Shown piece after piece: positions 51,726 through 61,195 of a stretch of 64,000 nucleotides of DNA. The DNA comes from Actinomadura craniellae (GTDB lineage: Bacteria; Actinomycetota; Actinomycetes; Streptosporangiales; Streptosporangiaceae), in the NCBI RefSeq assembly GCF_003289645.1, contig NZ_QLYX01000010.1, positions 229,462 through 293,461 of the forward strand, written 5' to 3'. The translations under genes and the position numbers were made by a program. Under the pieces are notes generated by a model that was given only the letters and a program-made list of their open reading frames with translations, was not told where the DNA came from and did not search any database. Positions within the stretch are counted from its first letter, which is position 1; each line of letters starts with the position of its first letter.

Positions 51726-51871
51726 ATCGACCGGCCTCCCCCCTCGGAGAAGCCGTCACTCAGACCATGCATCAATCCGCCGTTCTCGTACTCGCCGGAA
51801 TCGCCATCGGAGTGCTCGGGACAATCATCGCCCGCGTGCTCGGAAAGTGGCTGCTCGGCCGGATCAGATGA
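51722..51871 (+). CDS. 49-aa single-TM membrane peptide
   Basis: ATG 51722 overlaps the BldC-like stop (ATGA) and encodes 49 residues. About 15 N-terminal polar residues are followed by a TM segment (VLVLAGIAIGVLGTIIARVL) and a basic C terminus (GKWLLGRIR). High-GC third positions are consistent with coding. It resembles the small membrane peptides of type I toxin or stress modules in size and charge only. It is too short to assign a function. Confidence 0.55.
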   Translation: MNRPASPLGEAVTQTMHQSAVLVLAGIAIGVLGTIIARVLGKWLLGRIR

Positions 51872-52001
51872 CCCGAATTCGACCCGCCGGACGAGCACGG
51901 CGGGGAACGTGGCGCCGCAGCGCCCGCCGCCCCAGGGCTTTCGGCGGTCATGGCCACAAAACCGGCCATCGGGTTCGGCATCACCGTGCCGTCCGGGCGT
52001 C

Positions 52002-54365
52002 TCACAGGTTCCGTAACGCCTCCGCGGTGAGCAGCGTGCTGGGGTGGTCGGGGCCTAGCACCCGCTCCTTGTCCCGGAGAACCTCGCGGAACAGGCGCCC
52101 GGCCCCGGCCGCGTCACCCTGCGCCGCCACCATCTGCGCCACCCCGTGCCGACTGTTCAGGGTGTCGGGATGATCAGGGCCGAGCACCCGCTCCCGGATG
52201 CGGAGGATCTCGCGGAACAGGCGCCCGGCCCCCGCCGCGTCACCCTGCTTGGCCACCATCCACGCCACCTCGTGCCGGGTGGTCAAGGTGTCCGGATGAT
52301 CGGGGCCCAGCACCTCTTCCTCGGCGGCGAGGACTTCGCGGAACATGCGTTCGGCCCCGGCCGCGTCGCCCTGCTCGGCCACCATCCGCGCCACCTCGTA
52401 CCGGGTGGCCAGGGTGTGGGAGTGGCCCGGGCCGTGCACCCGCTCCATGGCCGACAGGACTTCGCGGTACAGGCGTTCGGCCTCGGCCGCGTCACCTCGC
52501 TCCGCCACGGCCCGCGCCACCTCGTGCCGGGTGGCCAGGGTGTGGGGGTGGTCGGGGCCCAGCACCCGCTCGTCGTCCCGCAGGATCGCGCGGAACAGGC
52601 GCTCGGCCTCGGCCACGTCCCCCAGCCGGTAGTGCGCGCCCGCGTGCATGTGCCGCAGGTGGAGGACGTCGGGGTGATCGGAGCCCAGCCGGCCAGTATG
52701 CCGCAGGCCGGTCTCGGCCATGCTCAGCGCGGCCGGGTAGGACCCCGCCCACACCAGGGCCAGCGTGGCGTCCGCCGCGACCTGGGCCAGGGCCACCACA
52801 GCGACCTCGCCGACCTGCGAGCCCGCGGTACGCAGCAGTTCCTCCAGGTGCGGCAGCCACGCGGCCCACAGCGGCCAGTCTTCGGGGTCTGATGCTTGCA
52901 GCGCCCCGGTCGCCGCTTGCAGCGCCGCGACCGCCGTTCCGGCGGCGGCCGGCGTCTCCCCGGCGGCGGTGAGCCGGTGCCGGGTGATCTGGGCGACCAG
53001 CGGGTGCACCAGCACACCGCCGCGTCCCGGCGCGTCCTCCTGTGGGGCCAGTCCGGTCTGGATCAGCCCCACCGACAGCAACGCCGCCAGACCCGGTCCC
53101 ACCCCGTCGGCGCCGAGGTCCCCGCACGCCCGGCCCAGCACCCGGTGGTCCAGGCCGCCGGACGGGATGGGCACCGCCCCCGCGAACCACGCCAGCGTCC
53201 CCAGCAGGCCGCGGGCCTGCGACACCCCGGCCCGCTCCAGTTGGGTCAGCGACAACTCCCAAGTGCGGGTCACCATCGCCCGGTCGGCACGCCCGTCCGC
53301 CGCCTCCAGCACGGCCGGGAACCGCTCCTCCAGCGCCCGCCGGTACCCGGTGAACGACGCGATGGCCGCGAAGGGGGAACCGAGTTGCGACCCGGCGTGG
53401 TGCAACGCCAGCGCCAGCCCGCCCAGCCGGCCGGCCAGGTCCTCGGCCTCGGCCCGGCCGCCCGCGCCGGGCGCCAGGTCCAGCAGCACGCTTCCCCCGT
53501 CGGCGGCCGAGAGCCACCCCACCGGATGCACCGCGCAGTGCCCGCCCCACCGCCGCGGGTCGCCGGTGCGGCTGGTCACCACCACCAGGCCCGCGTCCGA
53601 CCCACGCACCCATCCGTTGCCGTCACCCGCCGGGCGGTCTCCCACCGCCAGTTCCGCCAGGTCGTCGGCGTTGTCCAGCACCAGCACCCACCCCGGCGAG
53701 TCCTCCAGCACCGGCCACAGCACGTCCGCCGGGTTCACCCGGCCCGCCCGGCCGGCCTCCACCAGACCGGCGTCGGCCCCCAGCACCTCCGCCAGCCCCA
53801 GCAGCGCCGCGGTCAGCGAGGAAGCGTCCACGGCGGGCACCCACCACACCCGTGCGCCCCGGTCCGCCGCCACCCGCGCCAGTTGCAACGCCACGGTCGA
53901 CTTGCCCGTCCCGCCCAGCCCGGCCAGCACGTGTGCCCGGCCGTCCGGGGCCTCCGCCAGGGCGACCAGCCGTTCCAGCAGCACATCCCGGCCCCGCACC
54001 CGGCCGGGCAGCCGCCCCAGCGGAGGCCACAGCGCGCCCCGGCCGGACGGCCCACCGGCGGGTTCGACCGCCGGGGCCTGGATGGTGACCGTCATGTCCC
54101 GGCCGGCGGTGAACCCGTCCCGCCCGGCCGTGACCTCCTGGCGTGCCGTGTCCCCCGGTGTCCGGGCGCCGCCCGTACCCTCGTCCGCCGGCCGGCCCAT
54201 CCGGCCCAGCCATACCGCCGCCATGAACGAGACCGCGCCTCCGGCGCCCCACAGCAGTTGGGCCCACCACGGGCCGGAAACCCGGTTCGTCGCCACCCCC
54301 GCGGCCACCGACGCCACTCCCGTGCCCGCCACGGCGAGCCGGCCCCACCACACACCACCACGCAC
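52002..54365 (-). CDS. NB-ARC (STAND) ATPase with TPR repeats
   Basis: This is a 787-residue signalling ATPase. The N terminus has two TM helices (about 8-50). A short motif, TAGRDGFTAGRDMTVTIQ (duplicated AGRD), follows and is common in actinobacterial STAND proteins. The NTPase (about 110-330) has Walker A GLGGTGKST and Walker B WVLVLDNADD. It is followed by helical and wHTH-like segments and then five 42-residue kinesin-light-chain-like TPRs (VLGPDHPDTLTTRHEVAW...). I chose GTG 54365 since the longer open frame runs through tRNA genes. The role is probably conflict or stress sensing. Confidence 0.87.
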   Translation of the reverse strand: MRGGVWWGRLAVAGTGVASVAAGVATNRVSGPWWAQLLWGAGGAVSFMAAVWLGRMGRPADEGTGGARTPGDTARQEVTAGRDGFTAGRDMTVTIQAPAVEPAGGPSGRGALWPPLGRLPGRVRGRDVLLERLVALAEAPDGRAHVLAGLGGTGKSTVALQLARVAADRGARVWWVPAVDASSLTAALLGLAEVLGADAGLVEAGRAGRVNPADVLWPVLEDSPGWVLVLDNADDLAELAVGDRPAGDGNGWVRGSDAGLVVVTSRTGDPRRWGGHCAVHPVGWLSAADGGSVLLDLAPGAGGRAEAEDLAGRLGGLALALHHAGSQLGSPFAAIASFTGYRRALEERFPAVLEAADGRADRAMVTRTWELSLTQLERAGVSQARGLLGTLAWFAGAVPIPSGGLDHRVLGRACGDLGADGVGPGLAALLSVGLIQTGLAPQEDAPGRGGVLVHPLVAQITRHRLTAAGETPAAAGTAVAALQAATGALQASDPEDWPLWAAWLPHLEELLRTAGSQVGEVAVVALAQVAADATLALVWAGSYPAALSMAETGLRHTGRLGSDHPDVLHLRHMHAGAHYRLGDVAEAERLFRAILRDDERVLGPDHPHTLATRHEVARAVAERGDAAEAERLYREVLSAMERVHGPGHSHTLATRYEVARMVAEQGDAAGAERMFREVLAAEEEVLGPDHPDTLTTRHEVAWMVAKQGDAAGAGRLFREILRIRERVLGPDHPDTLNSRHGVAQMVAAQGDAAGAGRLFREVLRDKERVLGPDHPSTLLTAEALRNL
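52015..52680 (-). repeat. five 126-bp tandem repeats encoding TPRs
   Basis: The GGGCC-x-AGCACC block recurs at about 52051, 52177, 52303, 52429 and 52555, giving a 126-bp (42-codon) period. The copies are close enough at the nucleotide level to suggest recent expansion by unequal crossing over or slippage. They encode the C-terminal TPR array of the STAND ATPase. Confidence 0.85.
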
Positions 54366-54474
54366 GTCCCAACCCAACCCCAGGCCCCGCCCCCACCGGA
54401 AGCCCGAAGCCGGACATGACCGGCACCGGCCCGATGCCCCGGGTCGCTCGTCGCCGCGGGCAGCGGTGGTCAAG

Positions 54475-54546
54475 AGGCCGTGACCGGATTCGAACCGGTG
54501 TACACCGTGTTGCAGACGGTTCCCTGAGCCACTCGGGCACACGGCC
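54475..54546 (-). tRNA. tRNA-Cys (GCA)
   Basis: The minus strand folds into a cloverleaf with a GGCCGTG/CACGGCC acceptor stem, anticodon arm ACCGT-CTGCAAC-ACGGT (anticodon GCA) and T arm ACCGG-TTCGAAT-CCGGT. The discriminator base is U, typical of tRNA-Cys. CCA is not encoded. It is read in the same direction as the downstream STAND gene. Confidence 0.95.
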
Positions 54547-54596
54547 GGGCAGGCGAGGGGGCACCGGCGTCCGCCAGTGGACGAACCCCCGGGTGG

Positions 54597-54670
54597 TGGG
54601 GTGGGCGGGGCTCGAACCCGCGACCGATGGATTATGAGTCCACTGCTCTGACCGGCTGAGCTACCACCCC
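54597..54670 (-). tRNA. tRNA with CAT anticodon (Met, or Ile2 by TilS)
   Basis: The minus strand gives a 74-nt cloverleaf: acceptor GGGGTGG/CCACCCC, D arm with AGCTCAGCCGGTCAGAGC, anticodon loop CTCATAA (anticodon CAT), T arm GCGGG-TTCGAGC-CCCGC and discriminator A. The anticodon fits elongator Met, but a lysidine-modified Ile2 cannot be excluded from sequence alone. The spacing to tRNA-Cys is 50 bp. Confidence 0.93.
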
Positions 54671-54833
54671 GGGCGAGCGGTGTGCCGTGCGAGGTCCGGG
54701 GGGCTCGTCGGGCGCCATGATAGCGGCGCGTCGACTGGCGTATCCACTCGTTTGTAGTTCTCGTAGTATGCCCGGTTCGCTCTCCTCCCTCCGAGTGAGT
54801 GACTATCGGACGGCTCGTCGGTAGGGTCCGCCT

Positions 54834-55532
54834 ATGCTGCCACCCCGTAGCCGGATGATCTCCCTCAGCCGGATGATGACCGCCCTCCTGCTGGCCGCCG
54901 GGCTGAGCGCGTGCTCCGGCGACTCCGGGCCGAAGCCCGACGGGCCCGCGGCGCTCCGCGACGCGGCCGCCGCGATGAAGGACCTGACCAGCATCGGTTT
55001 CACCATCGGCACCGAGGGGAATCCGCCGATCCAGATCAGCGGCGGGGACGTGAAGCTGCTGCGCAGCGGCGACGCCCAGGGCATGTTGAAGCTCCAGCAG
55101 GCCGGGAACGCGGTGGAGACCGACTTCGTGCTCATCGGCGACCTCGTCTACTTCAAGGGCCCGACCGGGGGGTACCAGAAGCTGCCCCGCGCCATGGTCA
55201 CCTCCGTCTACGACCCCTCGGCCGTCCTCGATCCGCAGCGCGGCATCGTGAAGCTGCTGTCCTCGGCCACCGGGGTTCAGGGCGAGGCCACCGAGAAGGT
55301 CGGCGGCAAGGACGCCCACCGGGTGAAGGTGACGCTGCCGGCGGGCTCGGCGGCCACGCTGGTGCCGGGCATCACCAAGAACCTCTCCGGCCAGGTGTGG
55401 ATCTCCACGACCGACAAGCGGCTGCTCAAGGTGCGGGCGGACATCCCCCAGGAGGCGGGCTCGGACGCCGGCTCCGTGCTGGTGACGTTCACCGAGTTCA
55501 ACCAGAACTACAAGATCACCGCCCCGGCGTAG
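54834..55532 (+). CDS. LprG-like lipoprotein (LppX_LprAFG family)
   Basis: This is a 232-residue lipoprotein with signal peptide and lipobox LLAAGLSAC. The mature domain (about 30-230) shows the LppX/LprG features: DLTSIGFTIGTEGNPPIQIS, LKLQQAGNAVETDFVLIGDLV, YFKGPTGGYQKLP and a C-terminal VLVTFTEFNQNYKI. LprG carries triacylglycerides or lipoglycans across the periplasm. The stop is 3 bp before a P55-like exporter, exactly the lprG-p55 order in mycobacteria. Confidence 0.9.
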   Translation: MLPPRSRMISLSRMMTALLLAAGLSACSGDSGPKPDGPAALRDAAAAMKDLTSIGFTIGTEGNPPIQISGGDVKLLRSGDAQGMLKLQQAGNAVETDFVLIGDLVYFKGPTGGYQKLPRAMVTSVYDPSAVLDPQRGIVKLLSSATGVQGEATEKVGGKDAHRVKVTLPAGSAATLVPGITKNLSGQVWISTTDKRLLKVRADIPQEAGSDAGSVLVTFTEFNQNYKITAPA

Positions 55533-55535
55533 GTC

Positions 55536-57059
55536 GTGGTGGAGAGGAGAACCCGGCGCGTCGCGATCGGGGTCGGCGGTGCGGTGGTGCTGCTGGCCGC
55601 GCTGGACGCGTACGTCATCACCACCGTCCTGTTCGACATCGTCCGGGACCTGAACCTGGCGGTGAACCGGCTGGAGCGGGTCACCCCGGTGGTGACCGGC
55701 TTCCTGCTGGGCTACGTCGCGGCGATGCCGCTGCTCGGCCAGCTCTCCGACCGGTACGGCCGCCGGATGATGCTCCAGGCGTGCCTGCTGGCGTTCGCGG
55801 CGGGCTCGGCGCTGACCGCGTTCGCGCCGACGCTGACCCCGCTGATCGCCGGCCGGGTGGTGCAGGGCATCGCGGGCGGCGCGCTGCTGCCGATCACGAT
55901 GGCGCTGGCCGGCGACCTGTGGCAGGAGTCCCGCCGGGCGGTGGTGCTGGGCGCGGTGGGCTCGGCGCAGGAGCTGGGCAGCGTGCTCGGCCCGCTGTAC
56001 GGGGCGGGGGTCGCCGCGCTGGCCGACTGGCGGGCGATCTTCTGGATCAACCTTCCGCTGACCGCGCTGGCCATGGTCGCGGTGCACTTCACCGTCCCGG
56101 CCGGCCGGCCGGCGCACCAGGGCGGGCAGCGCCCCGGCATCGACGTGGTGGGCGGCGTGCTGCTGGCGATCGGGCTGGGGTTGCTGGTGGCGGGCCTGCA
56201 CAACCCGGAGCCGGAGCGCGCGCCGCTGCCGCCCTGGGGTCCGGTGACGCTCGCCGCGGGCGTGGCCGTGCTGGTGGCCTTCGTCGGCTGGGAGGTGCGG
56301 GCACGGACCCGGCTGCTGGACCTGTCCGGGGTGCGGCGCGGCCCGCTGTTCGCCACGCTCGCGGTCAGCCTGCTGTCGGGTGCGGCCCTGATGGTCACGC
56401 TGGTGGACGTCCAGCTCGTGGCGCAGCTCCAGTTGGGCGAGGACACGCTGGGCGGTGCGCTGCTGCTGTCGCGGTTCCTGGTGGCGCTGCCGGTGGCGGC
56501 CGTGCTGGGCGGCATGCTCGCCCGCCGGTTCGGCGACCGGACGCCGATGGCGGCGGGGATGGCGGTCGCGGCGGTGGGTTACCTGCTCATCGCGGGCTGG
56601 CCCGCGGACCTGGCCGCGGCCTCCTACGGCCCGCTCCCCCGGATGGACGTGGACCTGGCCGTCACCGGGATCGGGCTGGGGCTGGTGATCGCCCCGGTCT
56701 CGGCGGCGGTGCTGCAGGTGGTGCCGGCCGCCCGGCACGGGGTCGCCTCGGCGGCCGTGGTGGTGGCCCGGATGATGGGCATGCTGCTGGGCCTCGCGGC
56801 GCTGTCGAGCTGGGGCTTCTACCGGTTCCAGTCGCTGACCGCGGATCTGCAGACGCCGCTGCCGTTCGGGGTCCCCCCGGAGGAGTACACGCGCCGTATG
56901 GCCGTCTACACCGAGGCGGTCAACGCCGCGCTGCGGACGGAGTACCGCGAGATCTTCCTCATCACGGCGGTGCTGTGCGTGCTGGGGGCGGTGGCGGCGC
57001 TGGCGGTCCGCTCCGTCCCCGCTCCGGTGCCGGAAGCGGAGCCCGCTCCGGCGGAATGA
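55536..57059 (+). CDS. P55-like MFS transporter
   Basis: This is a 507-residue DHA2-type major facilitator with 14-TM layout: [19 protein letters not shown] in TM1 and [13 protein letters not shown] (motif A). It also has [12 protein letters not shown] and a late [16 protein letters not shown] helix. Its pairing with the LprG-like lipoprotein supports a P55 (Rv1410c) role: export of lipids such as triacylglycerol in cooperation with LprG. GTG 55536 or 55539. It is followed after 68 bp by the WS/DGAT gene. Confidence 0.88.
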   Translation: MVERRTRRVAIGVGGAVVLLAALDAYVITTVLFDIVRDLNLAVNRLERVTPVVTGFLLGYVAAMPLLGQLSDRYGRRMMLQACLLAFAAGSALTAFAPTLTPLIAGRVVQGIAGGALLPITMALAGDLWQESRRAVVLGAVGSAQELGSVLGPLYGAGVAALADWRAIFWINLPLTALAMVAVHFTVPAGRPAHQGGQRPGIDVVGGVLLAIGLGLLVAGLHNPEPERAPLPPWGPVTLAAGVAVLVAFVGWEVRARTRLLDLSGVRRGPLFATLAVSLLSGAALMVTLVDVQLVAQLQLGEDTLGGALLLSRFLVALPVAAVLGGMLARRFGDRTPMAAGMAVAAVGYLLIAGWPADLAAASYGPLPRMDVDLAVTGIGLGLVIAPVSAAVLQVVPAARHGVASAAVVVARMMGMLLGLAALSSWGFYRFQSLTADLQTPLPFGVPPEEYTRRMAVYTEAVNAALRTEYREIFLITAVLCVLGAVAALAVRSVPAPVPEAEPAPAE

Positions 57060-57127
57060 GTGGGCGTTCACCGGGAACGTCCCGATGACATGCCCGACGC
57101 GGCATTCGGAAGGGAGCCGGTGCGCAG

Positions 57128-58555
57128 ATGGAACGCATGAACAGCCTGGACGCCGGGTTCTTCTTCGCCGAGACCGAGAACCACCCGCTGCACATCGCGT
57201 CGGTGACCGTGTTCGAGGGCCCCGCCCCGACCTACGGCGACCTGATCCGGCTGGTGCTGTCCAAGCTCGGCCAGGTCCCCCGGTACCGGCAGCGCGTCCG
57301 GACGGTCCCGCTGAACCTGGGCCGGCCGGTGTGGGTGGACGACCCGCACTTCCAGATCCGCTACCACGTCCGGCACACGGCCGTGCCCCGCCCGGGCGGC
57401 CCCGACCAGTTGCGCAACCTGGCGGGCCGGGTGCTGTCGCAGCGGCTCGACCCGGACCGCCCGCTGTGGGAGATCTGGCTGGTGGAGGGTCTGGCGGGCG
57501 ACGGCCGCTGGGCCATGATCACCAAGGTCCATCACTGCGTGGTGGACGGCATCGGCGGGGTGGACCTGCTCACCGCGCTGTTCGACCTGGACCCCGGTGC
57601 CGAGCCGCCCGCGGCACCGGCGGAGCTGCCGCCCGCCGAGCCCGCCCCGTCCGGTGCGGCGCTGCTGGCCGGGGCGGCGACCGAGCCGTTGCGGCAGCTC
57701 GCCGGGCTGCCCGGCGCGGCCCGCGCGGTGCTCGACGGCCGGGCGCTGCGCACCTTCGGGTTGGGCCTGCCGCGGGCGATCGGCCGGCTGGTCCGTCCCG
57801 CGTCGAGCTCGCTCAACGGCCCGGTCGGCCCGCACCGGCGCTGGCTGTGGGCGCGGGCCGAACTCGCGGAGATCAAACGGGTGCGCACCGCGCTCGGCGG
57901 CACCGTCAACGACGTCGTGCTGGCCGCGGTGACCGGGGGTTTCCGCGAACTGCTGGCGATGCGCGGCGAGCTCTCCCCCACGACGGTGGTGCGGGCGCTC
58001 GTCCCCGTGTCGGTGCGGACCCTCGCGGAGGGCGGCGCCCTGGCCAACCGGGTCTCCGGGGTGCTGGTGAACCTGCCTGCCGGGGAGGAGGACCCTGCCC
58101 GGCGGCTCTTCCTGCTGCGCGCCCAGATGAACGGCATCAAGCGCACCCACGAAGCCGTCGGCGGCGAGGCCCTGGTCCGGCTGGCCGGATTCGCGCCGAC
58201 GCTGCTGGCGCTGGGTTCCCGGGCCGCGCTGAGCCAGAGCCAGCCGCTGATCCAGACGGTGGTGACCAACGTGCCCGGCCCGCAGTTCCCGCTGTACGTG
58301 CTGGGCCGCCGGATGGTGGAGCTCTACCCCTACGTGCCGCTGGCCATGGGCATCCGCGTCGCCGTGGCCGTCTTCTCCTACGAGGGGACGCTCCACTTCG
58401 GGCTGACCGGCGACTTCGACGGCATGCCCGACCTGGACGTGCTCGCCACCGGGATCGAGACGGGTTTCGACGAGCTCCGTACCGCCGCCAAGCACGGCCC
58501 GGTGGGCCCTGTCCAGACCCCGGCTGGGCAGTCTGCTGACGACTCATTGCCGTGA
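57128..58555 (+). CDS. WS/DGAT acyltransferase (wax ester / triacylglycerol synthase)
   Basis: This enzyme of 475 residues esterifies acyl-CoA to diacylglycerol or fatty alcohol. The active-site HHxxxDG is present as VHHCVVDGIGG. The N terminus MNSLDAGFFFAETENHPLHI and later NDVVLAAVTGGFREL and NVPGPQFPLYVLG are family marks. With LprG and P55 next door, a neutral-lipid synthesis-and-export group is likely. The first ATG (57128) could be replaced by the one 3 codons later. Confidence 0.94.
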   Translation: MERMNSLDAGFFFAETENHPLHIASVTVFEGPAPTYGDLIRLVLSKLGQVPRYRQRVRTVPLNLGRPVWVDDPHFQIRYHVRHTAVPRPGGPDQLRNLAGRVLSQRLDPDRPLWEIWLVEGLAGDGRWAMITKVHHCVVDGIGGVDLLTALFDLDPGAEPPAAPAELPPAEPAPSGAALLAGAATEPLRQLAGLPGAARAVLDGRALRTFGLGLPRAIGRLVRPASSSLNGPVGPHRRWLWARAELAEIKRVRTALGGTVNDVVLAAVTGGFRELLAMRGELSPTTVVRALVPVSVRTLAEGGALANRVSGVLVNLPAGEEDPARRLFLLRAQMNGIKRTHEAVGGEALVRLAGFAPTLLALGSRAALSQSQPLIQTVVTNVPGPQFPLYVLGRRMVELYPYVPLAMGIRVAVAVFSYEGTLHFGLTGDFDGMPDLDVLATGIETGFDELRTAAKHGPVGPVQTPAGQSADDSLP

Positions 58556-58692
58556 GTTTGTCTCCAGCCCGTGATATCTCCGCATCCCTGGAAATAACGC
58601 TCAAATAGGGATCAAATTGGGTATCACCGGTCCCGACCGGTGCGGGTCCGGTGTTCGCCACATGGTCGGCGAAGCGGGCCTGGGAGGATGCG

Positions 58693-59289
58693 ATGAAACG
58701 GGCAGACGGGTGTGCGGTGCCGGGCCGGCTCGGCCGCGCCCGGCGGCGCCTGGGATTCGATCGGAACACGCTGCGGCGACGGGTCGACCGGGTGCAGTGG
58801 ACTGTGGCGATCGTGCTGGTAACGATCTTCCTGGCGGTGGGACCCCTCATCGCCACCCTGGTGGCGGGCGGCGTGTACTCCGACGGGGTCCGCACCGAAC
58901 GCGCCGAGAAACAGGCCAGGCAGCAGGTCGTGGCGACGGTGCTGGGCCCCGGCGAGGTCAGCGGCTCGGACCAGTACGTCCACCAGACCGTCCAGGCCCG
59001 CTGGCAGGTGGCCGGCGAGCCCCGCACCGGCTCGATCCCCGCCTGGAGCGGAGCCAAGGCCGGCGACACGCGGCGCATCTGGGTCAACGACCGCGGCGAC
59101 CCCACCCTGCGCCCGCGCCCGCACTCCCGGACGGTCGCCGACACCGCCTACACGGCGATCGGCGTCCTCCTGGCCACCGGGCTCCCGCCCCTGGTCCTCT
59201 ACGGCCTGGTCCGCCACCGCTGCGACCGCTACCGCTACGCCCGCTGGGCCGCGGAATGGGCGGAAATCTCCACCCGCCGCATCCCCTGA
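58693..59289 (+). CDS. Rv1733c-like membrane protein
   Basis: This is a 198-residue protein with an N-terminal TM helix (TVAIVLVTIFLAVGPLIATL) and a second C-terminal TM (TAIGVLLATGLPPLVLYGLV). The loop between has TVQARWQVAGEPRTGSIPAW and GDTRRIWVNDRGDP, the Rv1733c family pattern. The M. tuberculosis member is a dormancy-regulon protein of unknown function. The ATG at 58693 follows GGGAGGATGCG. Confidence 0.87.
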   Translation: MKRADGCAVPGRLGRARRRLGFDRNTLRRRVDRVQWTVAIVLVTIFLAVGPLIATLVAGGVYSDGVRTERAEKQARQQVVATVLGPGEVSGSDQYVHQTVQARWQVAGEPRTGSIPAWSGAKAGDTRRIWVNDRGDPTLRPRPHSRTVADTAYTAIGVLLATGLPPLVLYGLVRHRCDRYRYARWAAEWAEISTRRIP

Positions 59290-59377
59290 CCCCCCGGGGC
59301 CGGCGCCCGTTCTCACGCCTACCACCCCGCCTGACGGCGAAGGACGAGACAGGTGCCGATGCGAAGCGAGGCGGTCC

Positions 59378-59511
59378 GGGAGCGGCGCCCGCGCCGTCTG
59401 GACTGAGGAGCGGTGAAGATCGTGAGGTACGAGCGATCTTCACCGCGACGAGGGAAGACGGCGCGCCGAAGGCGCCGCGACAAGCGCGAGGAACGAGCGC
59501 CAAGCAAACAC
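59378..59511 (+). repeat. hairpin-bearing dispersed repeat, copy A
   Basis: This intergenic copy includes a 12-bp perfect stem (59411-59422 with 59434-59445) and a GC-rich palindromic segment. It is found inverted at 63833-63999, where an extra 33 bp is inserted. It probably acts as a terminator after the Rv1733c-like gene and the convergent symporter, and looks like a mobile or expanded intergenic element. Confidence 0.85.
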
Positions 59512-59584
59512 AGCCAAGCAAACAACGGCCCCGCCACCGGGCGCGGGAGCGGGGCCGAAGCTCAGGGGGTGATCCTTTCTCGGG

Positions 59585-61195
59585 TCAGTGGGGGGTCGCC
59601 TTCTCGGCGCCGACGCCGGTCAGGGAGCGGACCTCGATCTCGGCGTACTTCTGCGCGTTGTGCTCCTTGCTCAGCACGGTGCCGAGCCAGCCGCACAGGA
59701 ACCCGAACGGGATCGACACGATGCCCGGGTTCTCCAGCGGGAACCAGGAGAAGTCCACGTCGGTGAACAGCGCCTTCTCCGTCCCGGAGACCACCGGGGA
59801 GAAGATCACCAGGAGGACCGCCGAGCCGAGCCCGCCGTAGATCGCGGCCACCGCTCCGGCGGTGTTGAACCGCTTCCAGAACAGGCTGTAGAGGATCGCG
59901 GGCAGGTTACCGGAGGCGGCCACCGCGAACGCCAGGGCGACGAGGAAGGCCACGTTCAGCCGTTGCGCGAAGATGCCCAGCACGATCGCCACCGCGCCGA
60001 TCACGAACGCGGAGATGCGGGCGACCCGGATCTCCTCCCGCTCGGTCGCCTGGCCGCGCTTGATGACGTGCGCGTACAGGTCGTGGGCGAACGACGAGGA
60101 GGAGGCGAGGGTGAGCCCGGCGACCACCGCGAGGATCGTGGCGAACGCCACCGCGGCGATGATCGCCAGCAGGATCGTGCCGCCCACGTCCCCGAAGATC
60201 AGCTCGCCGACCCGCTGGGCGAGCTGGGGTGCTGCGGTGTTGCCGGCCGGGTTGGCCTCGGCGATCTCCGCGGAGCCGACCAGCGCCGCCGCGCCGAAGC
60301 CGAGCACCAGGGTGAGCAGGTAGAAGGTGCCGATGATGCCGATCCCCCACAGCACCGACTTGCGGGCGTCCCGGGCGGTCGGCACGGTGTAGAAGCGGAT
60401 CAGGATGTGCGGCAGGCCGGCGGTGCCCAGCACCAGCGCCAGGCCGAGGCTGATCAGGTCGAGCTTGCCCGCCAGGCCCTGGGCCTCGGTGGCGTACCGC
60501 AGCCCGGGCTCCAGGAACTGGCCGCCCTTGCCGCTCTGCTCGGCGGCGTCGCGCAGCAGCGTCGACAGGTTGAAGCCGAACTTGGCGAGCACCAGCACGG
60601 TGACCAGGGTCGCGCCGCCCATGAGCAGCACGGCCTTGACGATCTGCACCCAGGTGGTGCCCTTCATCCCGCCGACCACCACGTAGACGATCATCAGGAC
60701 GCCGACGAGGACGATCGTGGCGGCCTTGGCGAAGTCGCTGGTGAAGCCGAACAGCAGGGCCACCAGGGCGCCCGCACCGACCATCTGGGCGAGCAGGTAG
60801 AAGATCGAGACGGTGATGGTGGAGACGCCGGCGGCGGTCCGGACCGGCCGGGGGCTCATCCGGAAGGCCAGCACGTCGGCCATCGTGTACTTGCCGGAGT
60901 TCCGCATCAGCTCCGCGACCAGCAGCAGCGCCACCAGCCACGCGACCAGGAAGCCGATGGAGTAGAGGAACCCGTCGTACCCGTACAGCGCGATCAGGCC
61001 GGCGATGCCCAGGAAGGACGCCGCCGACATGTAGTCGCCGCCGATCGCCATCCCGTTCTGCACGCCGGAGAACGACCGGCCGCCGGCGTAGAAGTCGGCG
61101 GCGTCGCGGGTGTTCCGGCTGGCCCAGACCGTGATGACGAGGGTTCCCGCCACGAAGAGCAGGAACAGGATGATGGCGAGTGCCTCATGATCCAT
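59585..61195 (-). CDS. cation/acetate symporter, SSS family (ActP-like)
   Basis: This is a 536-residue sodium:solute symporter with about 13 TM helices. The SSS signatures include FYAGGRSFSGVQNGMAIGGD, YMSAASFLGIAG, GTAGLPHILIRFYTVPTARD and a C-terminal FGFLCGWLGTVL. ActP imports acetate and short monocarboxylates. It overlaps the small DUF485 protein gene by 11 bp, as with yjcH-actP in E. coli. Confidence 0.93.
   Translation of the reverse strand: MDHEALAIILFLLFVAGTLVITVWASRNTRDAADFYAGGRSFSGVQNGMAIGGDYMSAASFLGIAGLIALYGYDGFLYSIGFLVAWLVALLLVAELMRNSGKYTMADVLAFRMSPRPVRTAAGVSTITVSIFYLLAQMVGAGALVALLFGFTSDFAKAATIVLVGVLMIVYVVVGGMKGTTWVQIVKAVLLMGGATLVTVLVLAKFGFNLSTLLRDAAEQSGKGGQFLEPGLRYATEAQGLAGKLDLISLGLALVLGTAGLPHILIRFYTVPTARDARKSVLWGIGIIGTFYLLTLVLGFGAAALVGSAEIAEANPAGNTAAPQLAQRVGELIFGDVGGTILLAIIAAVAFATILAVVAGLTLASSSSFAHDLYAHVIKRGQATEREEIRVARISAFVIGAVAIVLGIFAQRLNVAFLVALAFAVAASGNLPAILYSLFWKRFNTAGAVAAIYGGLGSAVLLVIFSPVVSGTEKALFTDVDFSWFPLENPGIVSIPFGFLCGWLGTVLSKEHNAQKYAEIEVRSLTGVGAEKATPH

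Noticed and set aside
54366..57071. N-terminal extension of the STAND ATPase frame by about 900 codons
   Set aside because: It passes through two tRNA genes and antisense to the LprG/P55 genes, so it cannot be coding.
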